A DNA stretch of 64,000 nucleotides from positions 1,612,001 to 1,676,000 of the forward strand of contig JARUHG010000001.1 of NCBI GenBank assembly GCA_031216755.1, given 5' to 3'. The position numbers were made by a program, and so were the translations under genes. This stretch comes from Lysobacter arvi (lineage in GTDB: Bacteria > Pseudomonadota > Gammaproteobacteria > Xanthomonadales > Xanthomonadaceae). The stretch's first letter is position 1; every line of letters starts with the position of its first letter. Below the pieces are notes generated by a model. The model was not told the DNA's origin. It worked only from the letters and a program-made list of their open reading frames with translations, and did not search any database. Of this stretch, positions 1-10,687 are shown in pieces.

Positions 1-383
<383 letters not shown>

Positions 384-505
384 TTATCCGGGTTTTGCCC
401 CGGCGGGACCACCCCGCCGCGGCGATGGGGCGACGGACCGGCGGCTTCGCCTTCGCGTCCGGCCCGCGATGCGGTCAGACCGGCCCGGGACGCCGTTCGA
501 AGGCC

Positions 506-694
506 TCAGCTTCCGCGCACCCACCAGAGCGACAGCAGGCCAAGCCCGACCACGATGGCCCCGATCACGCGCAATTGGCGGTCGGGAAGCGCGTGGAGCT
601 GCTCGACCGCGCGCTTCCACCCGCGCGGCGTGACGAACAGGAACAGCCCCTCCAGCACCGCCACGAGGCACAGGGCGGAGATCAGCTCGAACAT
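506..694 (-). CDS. DUF2065 small inner-membrane protein (YjeT type)
   Basis: This 62-residue protein has two hydrophobic segments (about residues 3-21 and 43-58) separated by a short basic stretch containing TPRGWK and ending in WWVRGS. Size, hydrophobic pattern and position between hflC and purA match the DUF2065/YjeT family, which is commonly found at this spot in gammaproteobacteria. Function is unknown; its steady association with the HflKC membrane complex suggests a role at the inner membrane, but that is inference. Its start lies 9 bp beyond the hflC stop, so it is probably co-transcribed. Confidence 0.8.
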   Translation of the reverse strand: MFELISALCLVAVLEGLFLFVTPRGWKRAVEQLHALPDRQLRVIGAIVVGLGLLSLWWVRGS

Positions 695-703
695 GCGGCC
701 GGA

Positions 704-1567
704 TCAGCGGTCCGAACGCAGGTACTGAAGGAACGGGTCGTCCTTGCTCAGCACGATCACGCCGTCGCCGTTGGCGAACGACTTGCGGTACGCATCCAGG
801 CTGCGCTGGAACGCGAAGAAGCCCGGATCCTTGCTCGCCGCCTGCGCGTACAGGCGCGTCGCTTCGGCATCGCCCTCGCCGCGCAGCTTCTGCGCATCGC
901 GCTCGGCCTCGGCCACGATCACCTGCTTGTCGCGGTCGGCCTTCGCGCGGATCGCCTGCGCCTGCTCCAGGCCTTCGGCCCGAAGCTGGCTGGCGACCTG
1001 CAGGCGCTGGCTGCGCATCTGGTTGTAGACCGAACCCACGACGTTGCTGTCCTGCGGCAGGTCGATGCGCTTGATGCGGATGTCGACGATCTTCACGCCC
1101 AGGGTTTCGGCACCCTGGTTGATCGCCGCGAGCTGCCGGCCGATCACGGTCGTGCGGTCGCCCGACACCACCTGCTGCAGCGTGCGCGAGTTGATTTCGT
1201 TGCGCAGCGAATCGCGGATGATCGGCGCCAGGCGCGCGACCGCGGTCGCTTCATCGCCGCCGGTAGCGCGATAGAACGCGCGCATGTCGTTGATCCGGCC
1301 GAGCGCGAAGAAGTCCACGCTCACGTTCTGCTTGTCGTAGGTGAGATAGCGCTCGGGTTCGGCGTCGAGCACCTGCAGGCGGCGGTCGAACACGCGCGCG
1401 GTTTCCACCAGCGGCCACTTGAAGTGCAGCCCGGGGCCGATGTCGGTGCGCACCACGCGACCGAGGTTCAGCACGATGGCGCTGTGGCCTTCGCGGACCA
1501 CGAACACGGAGCCGAGCAGCGCGAACAGCGCGGCGACGGCCAGGGCGATCCAGAGGGAGAATTTCAT
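704..1567 (-). CDS. hflC: Protease modulator HflC (SPFH/band 7)
   Basis: HflC pairs with HflK in a large periplasmic-facing complex that surrounds and restrains the FtsH membrane protease. The 287-residue product begins MKFSLWIALAVAALFALLG, a single N-terminal membrane anchor (about residues 5-22), followed by a band 7/SPFH domain (VVREGHSAIVLNLGRVVR onward). The C-terminal half is rich in charged helix (EQAQAIRAKADRDKQVIVAEAERDAQ), typical of stomatin-like oligomerisation. The ATG overlaps the hflK stop by 4 bp (ATGA), implying translational coupling. FtsH itself is encoded about 6 kb away in this window. Confidence 0.95.
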   Translation of the reverse strand: MKFSLWIALAVAALFALLGSVFVVREGHSAIVLNLGRVVRTDIGPGLHFKWPLVETARVFDRRLQVLDAEPERYLTYDKQNVSVDFFALGRINDMRAFYRATGGDEATAVARLAPIIRDSLRNEINSRTLQQVVSGDRTTVIGRQLAAINQGAETLGVKIVDIRIKRIDLPQDSNVVGSVYNQMRSQRLQVASQLRAEGLEQAQAIRAKADRDKQVIVAEAERDAQKLRGEGDAEATRLYAQAASKDPGFFAFQRSLDAYRKSFANGDGVIVLSKDDPFLQYLRSDR

Positions 1568-2679
1568 CGCGTCACCTCCTCGCGACCCGTGGAGCGGGGC
1601 GAGCGTGTCGGGCGGGGCGAATCCGTCGATTCGGCGGTGGTCGGGGGCGCCAGCAGGTCCGGCGTGAGCAGCGGCGAATTCGGCGCGGGCGCCGGCGCGC
1701 GACGCTCGCCCATCGGCACGTAGATCACGTTGCGTCCGTCGCCGCCGACGATCGTGCGGTTGTCGGACAACACGTCCTGCACCGTGTCCAGCCACAGGCG
1801 CTTGCGCGTGACGTCCGGCGCGTTCTTGTACTGCTCGACCATCTGCGAGAAACGCGACGCGTCGCCTTCGGCACGCGCGATCGAGGCGGTCTTGTAGCCC
1901 TCGGCCGCGGCACGCACCTGCGCCGCCTGGCCGCGCGCTTCGGGCACGACCTGCTTGGCGTACGCCTGCGCCTGGTTGATCTGGGTGGTCTTGTCCGACG
2001 CGGCGCGCTGCACTTCGTCGAACGCGTCCTTCACCTCGTCCGGCGGACGGGCGTTGGGCAGGTTGAGCTCGGTGACGAGCAGCCCGGTGCGGTAGGCCTC
2101 GAGGGACGCCTGCAACTGCTGCTTCACCGTCGTGGTGAGGTCCGCGCGGGCGTTGAGCACGGTGTCCAGGTCCGAACGGCCGACCTGCTCGCGCACCGCG
2201 CTCTGCGCGGCTTCCTTCAGGACGCGGTCGGCATCGCGCGAACCGAACAGGTACATCTGCGGGTCGCCGATCTTGTACTGCACGTTGATCTCGACGTTCA
2301 CCATGTTGCTGTCGCGGGTGAACACCGGGACCGTGTCGCTGTACGCGTTGCTTTGCGTGGCGTTGACCTTGGTGACCCGTTCGATCGGCCACGGCGCCTT
2401 GAAGTGCGGGCCGGGTTCGAGCACGCGGGCGAACTGGCCGAAGCGCAGCACGACGCCGCGCTCCTGTTCGGTCACCAGCACGAAGCAGTTGAACACCAGC
2501 CACAGCGCGAAGACGATGCCGACCCAGCGCAGGATGCTGCCGCCACCGCCGGCTCCGCCGCCGAACAGTCCGCGCAGTGGATCGATCAGCGCGTCCAGGC
2601 CGCGGCCACCGGGCCTGCGTCGCGGATTTCGTCCGTTCGGACCACCGGAATTGTCACTGCCAGGGGTGTTCCAGGCCAT
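1564..2679 (-). CDS. hflK: FtsH protease modulator HflK (SPFH/band 7)
   Basis: HflK is the partner of HflC in the FtsH-associated membrane complex. The 371-residue sequence has the expected glycine-rich cytosolic N-terminus (residues 1-48, with GGPNGRNPRRRPGG), one membrane segment (about 49-70), and then the SPFH domain starting at EQERGVVLRFGQF. A coiled helical stretch with many alanines and glutamates follows, and the tail (about 325-371) is proline/threonine rich and probably disordered. Length and order agree with E. coli HflK. It lies upstream of hflC with a 4-bp overlap and 113 bp downstream of hflX; that gap shows nothing notable. Confidence 0.95.
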   Translation of the reverse strand: MAWNTPGSDNSGGPNGRNPRRRPGGRGLDALIDPLRGLFGGGAGGGGSILRWVGIVFALWLVFNCFVLVTEQERGVVLRFGQFARVLEPGPHFKAPWPIERVTKVNATQSNAYSDTVPVFTRDSNMVNVEINVQYKIGDPQMYLFGSRDADRVLKEAAQSAVREQVGRSDLDTVLNARADLTTTVKQQLQASLEAYRTGLLVTELNLPNARPPDEVKDAFDEVQRAASDKTTQINQAQAYAKQVVPEARGQAAQVRAAAEGYKTASIARAEGDASRFSQMVEQYKNAPDVTRKRLWLDTVQDVLSDNRTIVGGDGRNVIYVPMGERRAPAPAPNSPLLTPDLLAPPTTAESTDSPRPTRSPRSTGREEVTR

Positions 2680-2792
2680 GCCTGCTCCAAGGAGGGGATT
2701 GCCGCCCGCATTCAGCGGCGCGGGCGTGCGTCGATTCTAGGTGGGGGTGGGATGTGCCTCAAGCAAGGCGCGTCGCAGCGCGGCGAACGCGC

Positions 2793-4184
2793 TCAGGCCG
2801 CATCCTCGTCGTCGGGCTCGGGCAAAAGCGGACGCAGCGCCTCGCCATGGGCCTGCACGAACAGCCGCTGCGCGTCGGCCAGCGGCAGGTCGACGCGGAT
2901 GCGCCAGCCGTGCTCGTCGTGCTCCTCGCCCCGAACCGCGCCCAGGTCATGCAGGCGCGCGCGCAGCCGGGCGGCCTGCGGCGGCAACCGCACCTCGCCC
3001 ACGACGTGGCGCAGTTCAAGCGCTTCGGCCAGCGCCTGCCGCAGCAGCTCCAGCCCCTGCCCTTCGCGGGCCGACAGCCAGACCCGAACGCGGCCCTCGG
3101 CCGGACGATCGATGCGCGGTGCGACGGCCTCGCCGTCGGTGCCGAGCCGGTCGATCTTGTTGAACACCAGCACCTGCGGCAGATCGCCGGCGCCGATGTC
3201 CTTGAGGACTTCGTCGACCTGCGCGATGCGCTCGTCGCGCAACGGATCGGCCGCATCCACCACATGCAGCAGCAGGTCGGCCTCGCGCGCTTCCGACAGC
3301 GTCGAGCGGAACGCCGCGACCAGTTCGTGCGGCAGATCGCGCACGAAGCCGACCGTGTCGGCCAGCACCACGCCGCCGCCGGACAGTTCGATGCGGCGGA
3401 CGGTCGGGTCCAGCGTCGCGAAGAGCTGATCGGCTGCGTAGGCGTCGGCGCCGGTCATCGAATTGAACAGCGTCGACTTGCCCGCGTTCGTGTAGCCCAC
3501 CAGCGCCACGCGCGGCAATTCGCTGCGAACGCGGGCGCGGCGCATCTGCGTGCGCTGGACTTCGACCTTTTCCAGCCGCCGCTGCAGCTGTTCCAGACGC
3601 TTCTGCAGCAACCGGCGGTCGGTTTCCAGCTGCGTTTCGCCAGGGCCGCGCAGGCCGATGGAGCCGCCGCGCTGGCGCTCAAGGTGGGTCCAGCCGCGCA
3701 CCAGCCGCGTGGCCATGTGCTTGAGCTGCGCCAGTTCCACCTGCAGCTTGCCGTCGTGGCTGTGCGCACGCTGGGCGAAGATGTCCAGGATCAGCCCGGT
3801 GCGATCCACCACGCGCCGCTGCAACGCGCGCTCGAGGTTGCGCTCCTGGCCGGGCGACAGCGGATGGTTGACGAGGATGAGGTCGGCGCCGGTCGCATCG
3901 GCCGCCGCCTTCACTTCCTCCAGCTTGCCGCTGCCAATGAGCATGGCGGCATTGGGCCGGTCGATGCGCGCGGTGAGCACCGCCGCGACCGTGGCGCCCG
4001 CCGAGCGGGCAAGATCGGCGAACTCCTCCAGCAATCCCTCGTCGGGCGGGCCGCCGGCGTGGGGTTGGATCAGTAGGGCGTGCTCGCCTTTGCGGGATCG
4101 TTCGAACAAACGGGGGTCAACCTGTACGGGGACAGGAAGAGAAGATGGGCACCGACCCGCGGCCGCACAAGGGCCGCAGGTCAT
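2793..4184 (-). CDS. hflX: Ribosome-associated GTPase HflX
   Basis: HflX is a GTPase that binds and splits stalled or stress-inactivated ribosomes. From the chosen start (463 residues) the N-terminal HflX domain covers about 35-220, including LIGSGKLEE and the conserved GLRGPGETQLETDRR. The G domain shows G1 GYTNAGKS (230-237), G3 DTVG (276-279) and G4 NKID (342-345). I chose the ATG at 4184 because GGAGG stands 4 bases upstream. A TTG at 4109 (FERSRKGEHALLIQPH) matches where many relatives begin, so the first 25 residues are less certain. The next gene upstream is hfq. Confidence 0.94.
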   Translation of the reverse strand: MTCGPCAAAGRCPSSLPVPVQVDPRLFERSRKGEHALLIQPHAGGPPDEGLLEEFADLARSAGATVAAVLTARIDRPNAAMLIGSGKLEEVKAAADATGADLILVNHPLSPGQERNLERALQRRVVDRTGLILDIFAQRAHSHDGKLQVELAQLKHMATRLVRGWTHLERQRGGSIGLRGPGETQLETDRRLLQKRLEQLQRRLEKVEVQRTQMRRARVRSELPRVALVGYTNAGKSTLFNSMTGADAYAADQLFATLDPTVRRIELSGGGVVLADTVGFVRDLPHELVAAFRSTLSEAREADLLLHVVDAADPLRDERIAQVDEVLKDIGAGDLPQVLVFNKIDRLGTDGEAVAPRIDRPAEGRVRVWLSAREGQGLELLRQALAEALELRHVVGEVRLPPQAARLRARLHDLGAVRGEEHDEHGWRIRVDLPLADAQRLFVQAHGEALRPLLPEPDDEDAA

Positions 4185-4255
4185 CGCGCCTCCGGCCGGG
4201 CGCCGGAAGGCGCGCAAACCTCATCCGCGGCGCGATGGTCTTGGCGCGACGGGCC

Positions 4256-4531
4256 TCATTCGGCCTCGTCGGTTTCCTCGGCGCCGGATTCGGACGACTG
4301 GACGTAACCGCCGCCGGGGCCCACGCGCACGTTGCGCGCCGGAACCACCGTGGAAATGGCGTGCTTGTAGACCATCTGGCTGACCGTGTTGCGCAGCAGC
4401 ACCACGAACTGGTCGAAGGACTCGATGGTGCCCTGCAATTTGATGCCGTTCACCAGGTAGACCGACACCGGCACTCGCTCGCGCCGAAGCGCGTTCAGGA
4501 AAGGATCCTGCAAAGACTGTCCCTTGGACAT
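4256..4531 (-). CDS. hfq: RNA chaperone Hfq
   Basis: Hfq is the hexameric Sm-like chaperone that pairs small RNAs with mRNAs. The 91-residue product shows the N-terminal [31 protein letters not shown], the Sm1 region with [10 protein letters not shown], and the Sm2 signature YKHAIST. The C-terminal tail after residue 70 is short and acidic ([13 protein letters not shown]), unlike the long enterobacterial tail. It sits between miaA and hflX on the minus strand, the canonical neighbourhood. The 136 bp upstream to miaA may carry its own promoter, but I could not pick a convincing -35/-10 pair. Confidence 0.97.
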   Translation of the reverse strand: MSKGQSLQDPFLNALRRERVPVSVYLVNGIKLQGTIESFDQFVVLLRNTVSQMVYKHAISTVVPARNVRVGPGGGYVQSSESGAEETDEAE

Positions 4532-4667
4532 GCGTTGTTCCCCAACTCGTTCTAGTTATCAGTGATGTTGCAGCCGCGCGGCAGTCGAACCGCGATCGCC
4601 GGCCCGTCCCCACAGCGGCGACGGCCCGATGGTAGCGCAAACCCGGCGCGGTGCACGCGCACCGCAT

Positions 4668-5642
4668 TCAACCCGTGGGCGGTCCGTCGCGCCTGCCGAG
4701 GAACGCCGACCGCACCCGCTCCAGGGCATCGCGCTGGCGCTGCGGATCGAACCACAGCGCGTCCAGTTCGCCGCGCAGCCAGGTGAGCTGGCGCTTGGCG
4801 AGCTGGCGCGTCGCATACACGCCGCGATCACGGAACTCGTCCGCCGTCGTCGCGCCGGCCAGGTGCTCCCATGCCTGGCGGTAGCCCACCGCGCGCAACG
4901 CGGGCAGGTCCAGCGGAGCCGGATGGTCGCGCAACTCCGGCAACGCCCGCAGCGCGCGCACTTCGTCGAGGAACCCGCCGGCGAGCATCAGATCGAACCG
5001 TCGGGCGATGCGCTCGTGGAGTTCGGCCCGCTCGGCCGGCGCGAGCACCAGCTTCAGCACCCGCACCGGCAGGCGCGGCGGCCGGACTTCGCGGCGCCAG
5101 TCGCTGATCGTGCGTCCCGACAGACGGAAGACTTCCAGCGCCCGCTGGATCCGTTGTGCGTCGGTGGCGTGGATACGCGCGGCCGCCTCCGGGTCTATCG
5201 AGGCAAGCTCCGCATGCAGCGCCGCCCAGCCGCGACGCCCGGCCTCGACCTCCAGCTGCGCGCGCGTGTCGGCGTCGGCTTCGGGCATCGGCGAGAGCCC
5301 ATGCAGCAACGCGTGGAAATAGAGCCCGGTGCCGCCCGCGAGGATCGGCAATCGTCCGCGCGCCACGATTTCCTCCACCGCGCGACGCGCGTCCTGCGCG
5401 AACTCCGCGGCCGAGTACGGCTGCCAGGGTTCGCGCAGGTCGATCAGGTGGTGCGGCACGCGCATGCGCTCGTCCCGCGTAGGCTTGGCCGAACCGATAT
5501 CGAGGCGCCGGTACACCAGGGCCGAATCCACGCTGACGATCTCGCCGCCGTAGCGCTCCGCCCAATCCAGCGCGAGCGCGGTCTTGCCCGAAGCGGTCGG
5601 ACCCATCAGGGCTATCGCGAGGGGGCGCGGATCGGCGGGCAT
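4668..5642 (-). CDS. miaA: tRNA dimethylallyltransferase
   Basis: MiaA transfers a dimethylallyl group to N6 of A37 in tRNAs that read UNN codons. From the chosen ATG ([12 protein letters not shown]) the protein is 324 residues. It has the P-loop GPTASGKT at 14-21, the tRNA-binding [16 protein letters not shown] region, and the [15 protein letters not shown] motif. The reading frame stays open for 28 more codons upstream, but homology starts just before the P-loop, so I prefer the shorter form even though no strong ribosome site precedes it. Upstream lies the unusual 5.7-6.4 kb repeat array, so any miaA leader transcript would run through it. Confidence 0.94.
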   Translation of the reverse strand: MPADPRPLAIALMGPTASGKTALALDWAERYGGEIVSVDSALVYRRLDIGSAKPTRDERMRVPHHLIDLREPWQPYSAAEFAQDARRAVEEIVARGRLPILAGGTGLYFHALLHGLSPMPEADADTRAQLEVEAGRRGWAALHAELASIDPEAAARIHATDAQRIQRALEVFRLSGRTISDWRREVRPPRLPVRVLKLVLAPAERAELHERIARRFDLMLAGGFLDEVRALRALPELRDHPAPLDLPALRAVGYRQAWEHLAGATTADEFRDRGVYATRQLAKRQLTWLRGELDALWFDPQRQRDALERVRSAFLGRRDGPPTG

Positions 5643-5717
5643 GTCGGAGGCGACGGGTCGGTGCCGTAGCCTCGCACAGAGGGCGCGCTGGCGGAACGTC
5701 GCCGCCCTGCTCCGCTT

Positions 5718-5734
5718 TCCACACAAGGTGTGGA
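5718..5734. promoter_or_regulatory. Palindrome 1 of the array
   Basis: TCCACA-CAAGG-TGTGGA, closest to miaA. It is the most diverged unit: the flanking 9-mers are CTTTCCACA and TTCTCCACA. A further DnaA-box-like 9-mer (TTATCAACA on the minus strand, 5753-5761) lies nearby. Confidence 0.6.
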
Positions 5735-5831
5735 GAACCGCTGGGGCAACGCTGTTGATAAGACATTCCAGCCCACGCGCCGCAAGGCCTCCCGGGTGAT
5801 TGGCGAAATTTTGGCCAGCGCGTTCCGACTA

Positions 5832-5848
5832 TCCACACAGCCTGTGGA
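5832..5848. promoter_or_regulatory. Palindrome 2 of the array
   Basis: TCCACA-CAGCC-TGTGGA, flanked by CTA on the left and CAAGCCTGCGGACA on the right. The opposed 9-mers are CTATCCACA and TTGTCCACA. Confidence 0.7.
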
Positions 5849-6015
5849 CAAGCCTGCGGACAGCGATGTGGGCATCGTCCGCATACATCGCAACCACCGC
5901 CCTCGCGGCAAATCTGGCTAAAAAATGACCACGCATTCCGCTTGACGAATGGCGCGAATTCGGCATCCACGACCGGACACCGCGCGCACGTACCGGCGCC
6001 TGGATCATGCGGCTA

Positions 6016-6032
6016 TCCACACCCGCTGTGGA
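6016..6032. promoter_or_regulatory. Palindrome 3 of the array
   Basis: TCCACA-CCCGC-TGTGGA with the same CTA left flank and CAAGCCTGCGGACATCG right flank as unit 4. Units 3 and 4 are the best-preserved pair. Confidence 0.7.
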
Positions 6033-6186
6033 CAAGCCTGCGGACATCGGGTCGATGACGATGCTGCACGCCTTGCAGCGCAAGCATTGCAAGGTGTTTG
6101 GCGAATTGTTGGCCAGTAAAAACGGTTGACTTGCGACGCGGAATGCGCATGCGTGCGAGTCGTTCCGCAAGCGCGGAATCGCGCTA

Positions 6187-6203
6187 TCCACACAGGTTGT
6201 GGA
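6187..6203. promoter_or_regulatory. Palindrome 4 of the array
   Basis: TCCACA-CAGGT-TGTGGA. Left flank CTA, right flank CAAGCCTGCGGACATCG. Lies 171 bp from palindrome 3. Confidence 0.7.
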
Positions 6204-6334
6204 CAAGCCTGCGGACATCGAACGGAAGAACCTCCTGCAGGCCTTGCCGCACAAGCATCGCAGCGGGTTTGGCGAAAAACTGGCCAAAGAATTCGCTTGA
6301 CGACGGCGACGAACTCGGCATCACCTGCGTCGTA

Positions 6335-6351
6335 TCCACACACGCTGTGGA
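6335..6351. promoter_or_regulatory. Palindrome 5 of the array
   Basis: TCCACA-CACGC-TGTGGA, nearest folP. The right flank differs (CAGGCACGTGCACA), and its unit ends near the folP stop codon. Confidence 0.65.
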
Positions 6352-6442
6352 CAGGCACGTGCACAACCATGTGCGTATCGCGACGAACGCCTTGTCCGGC
6401 AAGGGCGCCGCGAATCTGGTCAGAAAATCGCCACGAGGCGCA

Positions 6443-7342
6443 TCATTCGTCGTCGGGCCACTTCGGCATGGACGGCGCGACCTTCGCGCGCGGCATCGCC
6501 TGCGTCGCGACGGCGGTCCACACCTTGATCGCATCCACCGTCGCGGCGACGTCGTGCACGCGCAGCAGTTTCGCGCCGCGCTGTGCGGCGATAAGGTGCG
6601 CTGCGACCGAGCCCGTCGCGCGGTCGCGCGGATCGCTGCGCCCGGTGAGTTCACCGATCGTGCGCTTGCGCGACAGTCCGGCGAGCAACGGAACGCCCAG
6701 TTCGGCAAGACGTTCCAGTTGCGCGAGCAAGGTCAGGTTGTGCTGCGTGGTCTTGCCGAAGCCGAAGCCGGGGTCGACGATGATCTTCTTCTTCGCGATG
6801 CCGGCCATCTCCGCGGCGAAGATGCGCTCGGCAAGGAAACGGTGCACGTCGGAGACGACGTCGTCGTAATGCGGCGCGTCCTGCATGGAGCGCGGCTCGC
6901 CCTGCATGTGCATCAGCACCACCGGAACGCCGAGTGCGGCGGCGGCATCGAGCGCGCCCTCGCGCCGCAGCGCGTAGACGTCGTTGATCATGCCCGCACC
7001 GGCCTGCACCGCCGCACGCATCACCTCGGGCTTGGAGGTGTCGATGCTGATCGGCAGCGAGGTCTCGCGGGCGAGGCGCTCGATCACGGGAATCGTGCGG
7101 CGCAGCTCTTCTTCCAGCGGAACCTCGGCTGCGCCGGGCCGCGTGGACTCGCCGCCGATATCGAGCATGTCCGCGCCCGCTTCGGCCATCGCCAGGCCGT
7201 GCGCGACGGCGGCGTCGAGCGTGTCGTGCGCACCGCCGTCGGAGAACGAATCCGGAGTGACGTTGACGATGCCCATCACGCGGGGGCGGTCGAGGGCGAG
7301 CGGGCGGCCGTTGCAGTCGAGGATGGGCGTGAGGTCGAACAT
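6443..7342 (-). CDS. folP: Dihydropteroate synthase
   Basis: FolP condenses para-aminobenzoate with dihydropterin pyrophosphate in folate synthesis and is the sulfonamide target. The 299-residue enzyme shows the pterin-binding motifs VMGIVNVTPDSFSDGG (22-37), DIGGESTRPGA, the Asp-containing ISIDTSKPEV, DPGFGFGKT and GLSRKRTIGELTG. The frame is open for 79 codons upstream, but that extension translates a dispersed repeat; homology starts at MFDLTPILDCNGRPL, so I start there. It follows ftsH on the same strand as in E. coli, yet a strong terminator lies between them. No glmM gene follows; the palindrome array does. Confidence 0.95.
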   Translation of the reverse strand: MFDLTPILDCNGRPLALDRPRVMGIVNVTPDSFSDGGAHDTLDAAVAHGLAMAEAGADMLDIGGESTRPGAAEVPLEEELRRTIPVIERLARETSLPISIDTSKPEVMRAAVQAGAGMINDVYALRREGALDAAAALGVPVVLMHMQGEPRSMQDAPHYDDVVSDVHRFLAERIFAAEMAGIAKKKIIVDPGFGFGKTTQHNLTLLAQLERLAELGVPLLAGLSRKRTIGELTGRSDPRDRATGSVAAHLIAAQRGAKLLRVHDVAATVDAIKVWTAVATQAMPRAKVAPSMPKWPDDE

Positions 7343-7518
7343 GGCGGCCGTGCTCGTGGAGGAAGGTGCGATCTTACGGCGTCGCCGCCGCGTGCTGATG
7401 TCGCAGCATCCGCAGGGCGGAGCATCTGTCCGGAGTGCTGCGCTGCCGGGCGGTGTGCGCGCAACGCATACCGTGTCCCGCTCGTCGAAGCCTTGCGAGC
7501 AGTCGGGCGGACCGATGA

Positions 7519-7537
7519 ATCCCGCCTTCGCCGGGAT
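7519..7537. repeat. REP-like hairpin of the ATCCCG...CGGGAT type
   Basis: ATCCCG-CCTTCGC-CGGGAT forms a short hairpin inside a stretch reading as the common Xanthomonadaceae dispersed motif GGCGAAGGCGGGAT. It lies in the 288-bp gap between folP and ftsH. No gene is visible there. Confidence 0.55.
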
Positions 7538-7583
7538 GATGCAATGGGCCTTCATGCCTGGCGGCTGCGCGGCCCACAAAAGG

Positions 7584-7609
7584 AAACGGCACCGTTTCCG
7601 GTGCCGTTT
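7584..7609 (-). terminator. Rho-independent terminator after ftsH
   Basis: AAACGGCACCG and CGGTGCCGTTT form a perfect 11-bp stem with a TTTC loop. On the minus strand the stem is followed by CCTTTTG. It lies 22 bp past the ftsH stop, so folP probably needs its own promoter or partial read-through. Confidence 0.75.
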
Positions 7610-7630
7610 TCTTGAATCCCGAAGCGTGCT

Positions 7631-9532
<1,902 letters not shown>

Positions 9533-9606
9533 TCAGTTCCTACCTGGCGCCTGCGGCGCGTTGCAGCGGGGGCGGCGCCCATGCGCCGTGCAGCTCGATC
9601 CAAACC

Positions 9607-10254
9607 TTACTTCATTACCGCGCGCTTGCCCTGTGCCAGCGCGTAGACCTCGGGCGAGCGCTTGCGCGACGCCTCCGGTTTGCGGATCACGACCCGGTCG
9701 TAGCGCCGGCGCAGCTCCTTCACGTACTCGTCGAAGCCGACCCCCTGGAACAACTTGATCAGGAAGTTGCCCCCGGTGCGCAGGTGCCGGTCGGCGAAGT
9801 CCATCGCCAGCTCCGACAGGTACATCGCCCGGGGCATGTCGACCGCGTCCACGCCACTCTTATTGGGGGCCATGTCGGACAGGACAAGGTCCACCGGCTG
9901 TCCGTTCAGCGCGCCCACCAGCTGGGATAGGACCGCATCCTCCCTGAAATCGCCATGAAGGAATTCGACCCCGGCCAGCGACGGCATCTCGAGGATGTCC
10001 AGGGCGATCACGCGGCCGGGGCGGGCCGGATCGAGGCGGTCGAGCTCCTGGCGGACCCACTGGGACCAGCCGCCCGGGGCAGCGCCCAGGTCGACGACCA
10101 CCATCCCCGGCTTGAGCAGCCGGTCGCGTTCGACCAGTTCCTCCAGCTTGTAGGCGGCGCGGGAGCGCAGGCCTTCGGCCTTGGCCTTCTTCACGAAGGG
10201 GTCGGAAAAGTGTTCCTTGAGCCAGCGCTGGCTGGACTTGCTGCGGCTCGCCAT
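9607..10254 (-). CDS. rlmE: 23S rRNA 2'-O-methyltransferase (U2552)
   Basis: RlmE (FtsJ/RrmJ) methylates the ribose of U2552 in the 23S A-loop late in 50S assembly. The 215-residue protein starts [34 protein letters not shown] and shows the SAM motif [14 protein letters not shown] (53-66). The catalytic K-D-K-E set sits in AYKLEEL (K36), [15 protein letters not shown] and RKPEASR. The start is ATG at 10254; the longer open frame upstream has no homology. It is transcribed toward ftsH and is divergent from yhbY with only 73 bp between starts, an arrangement widespread in gammaproteobacteria. Confidence 0.96.
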   Translation of the reverse strand: MASRSKSSQRWLKEHFSDPFVKKAKAEGLRSRAAYKLEELVERDRLLKPGMVVVDLGAAPGGWSQWVRQELDRLDPARPGRVIALDILEMPSLAGVEFLHGDFREDAVLSQLVGALNGQPVDLVLSDMAPNKSGVDAVDMPRAMYLSELAMDFADRHLRTGGNFLIKLFQGVGFDEYVKELRRRYDRVVIRKPEASRKRSPEVYALAQGKRAVMK

Positions 10255-10327
10255 CGGCGCGGCGTCGGGGTGAGCGTGGGGGCGGTCATGATACCCTGCG
10301 CGCCCCCCAGAGGTTTTCCGTATCCCG

Positions 10328-10633
10328 ATGCAGACCGTCCTGACCGCCGCCCAGACCCGCTTCCTGCGGGGCCAGGCCCACGATCTCAAGGCGATGCTGC
10401 AGGTCGGCGGCAAGGGCGTCACCGACGCACTGCTGGCCGAGATCGACCTGGCGCTGGAACACCATGAACTCATCAAGGTGAAGGTCGGCGCGGAGGATCG
10501 CGAGGCCCGCGATGCGATGATCGAGGAAATCGCCCGGCGCACCGGCGCGGCGCTGGTGCAGCGCATCGGCCACACGGCCGTGCTGTACCGCCCCGGCAAG
10601 GACCGGCGCCAGATCGTCCTGCCGCGCGCCTGA
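10328..10633 (+). CDS. yhbY: CRM-domain ribosome assembly protein YhbY
   Basis: YhbY is a single CRM-domain RNA-binding protein associated with pre-50S particles. The 101-residue product shows the family pattern: [26 protein letters not shown], then [42 protein letters not shown]. The GxxG-like loop (VGGKG) fits the RNA-binding motif. It is divergent from rlmE and about 55 bp upstream of the next plus-strand gene. Length and context agree with the family. Confidence 0.93.
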   Translation: MQTVLTAAQTRFLRGQAHDLKAMLQVGGKGVTDALLAEIDLALEHHELIKVKVGAEDREARDAMIEEIARRTGAALVQRIGHTAVLYRPGKDRRQIVLPRA

Positions 10634-10687
10634 CGAAGGCCGCGCGGCCGGGTTTTCCTCCCGCCCTCGCGCCCCCACCTCGTCCCC

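Larger units (their letters stand above)
5715..6354. repeat. Five-unit palindrome array (DnaA-box-like) between miaA and folP
   Basis: This 800-bp gap (5643-6442) has no credible gene but carries five degenerate repeat units. Each unit begins with a 17-bp palindrome TCCACA-N5-TGTGGA at 5718, 5832, 6016, 6187 and 6335, so spacings are 114, 184, 171 and 148 bp. The three central palindromes are preceded by CTA and followed by CAAGCCTGCGGACA. Further into the unit a small hairpin (CTTG...CAAG at 6072-6084, 6243-6255 and 6391-6403) and a conserved GGCGAA...TGGCCA block (for example 5802-5817) recur, and units 2-4 end near TTGAC. The palindromes contain opposed 9-mers 7-8/9 identical to the DnaA box TTATCCACA. 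Spacings are not all multiples of three, arguing against coding. Confidence 0.85.

Noticed and set aside
5829..6708. Open frames across the palindrome array on the minus strand (for example 5829-6287, 6005-6370, 6184-6708)
   Set aside because: They translate repeat units into similar peptides (AGLST...CVDS), but the unit spacings 114, 184, 171 and 148 are not all multiples of three, so the same peptide appears in different frames. No ribosome site or homology supports them.
7343..7579. In-frame N-terminal extension of folP by 79 codons
   Set aside because: It reads through a REP-like repeat and lacks similarity; FolP homology begins at MFDLTPILDC.
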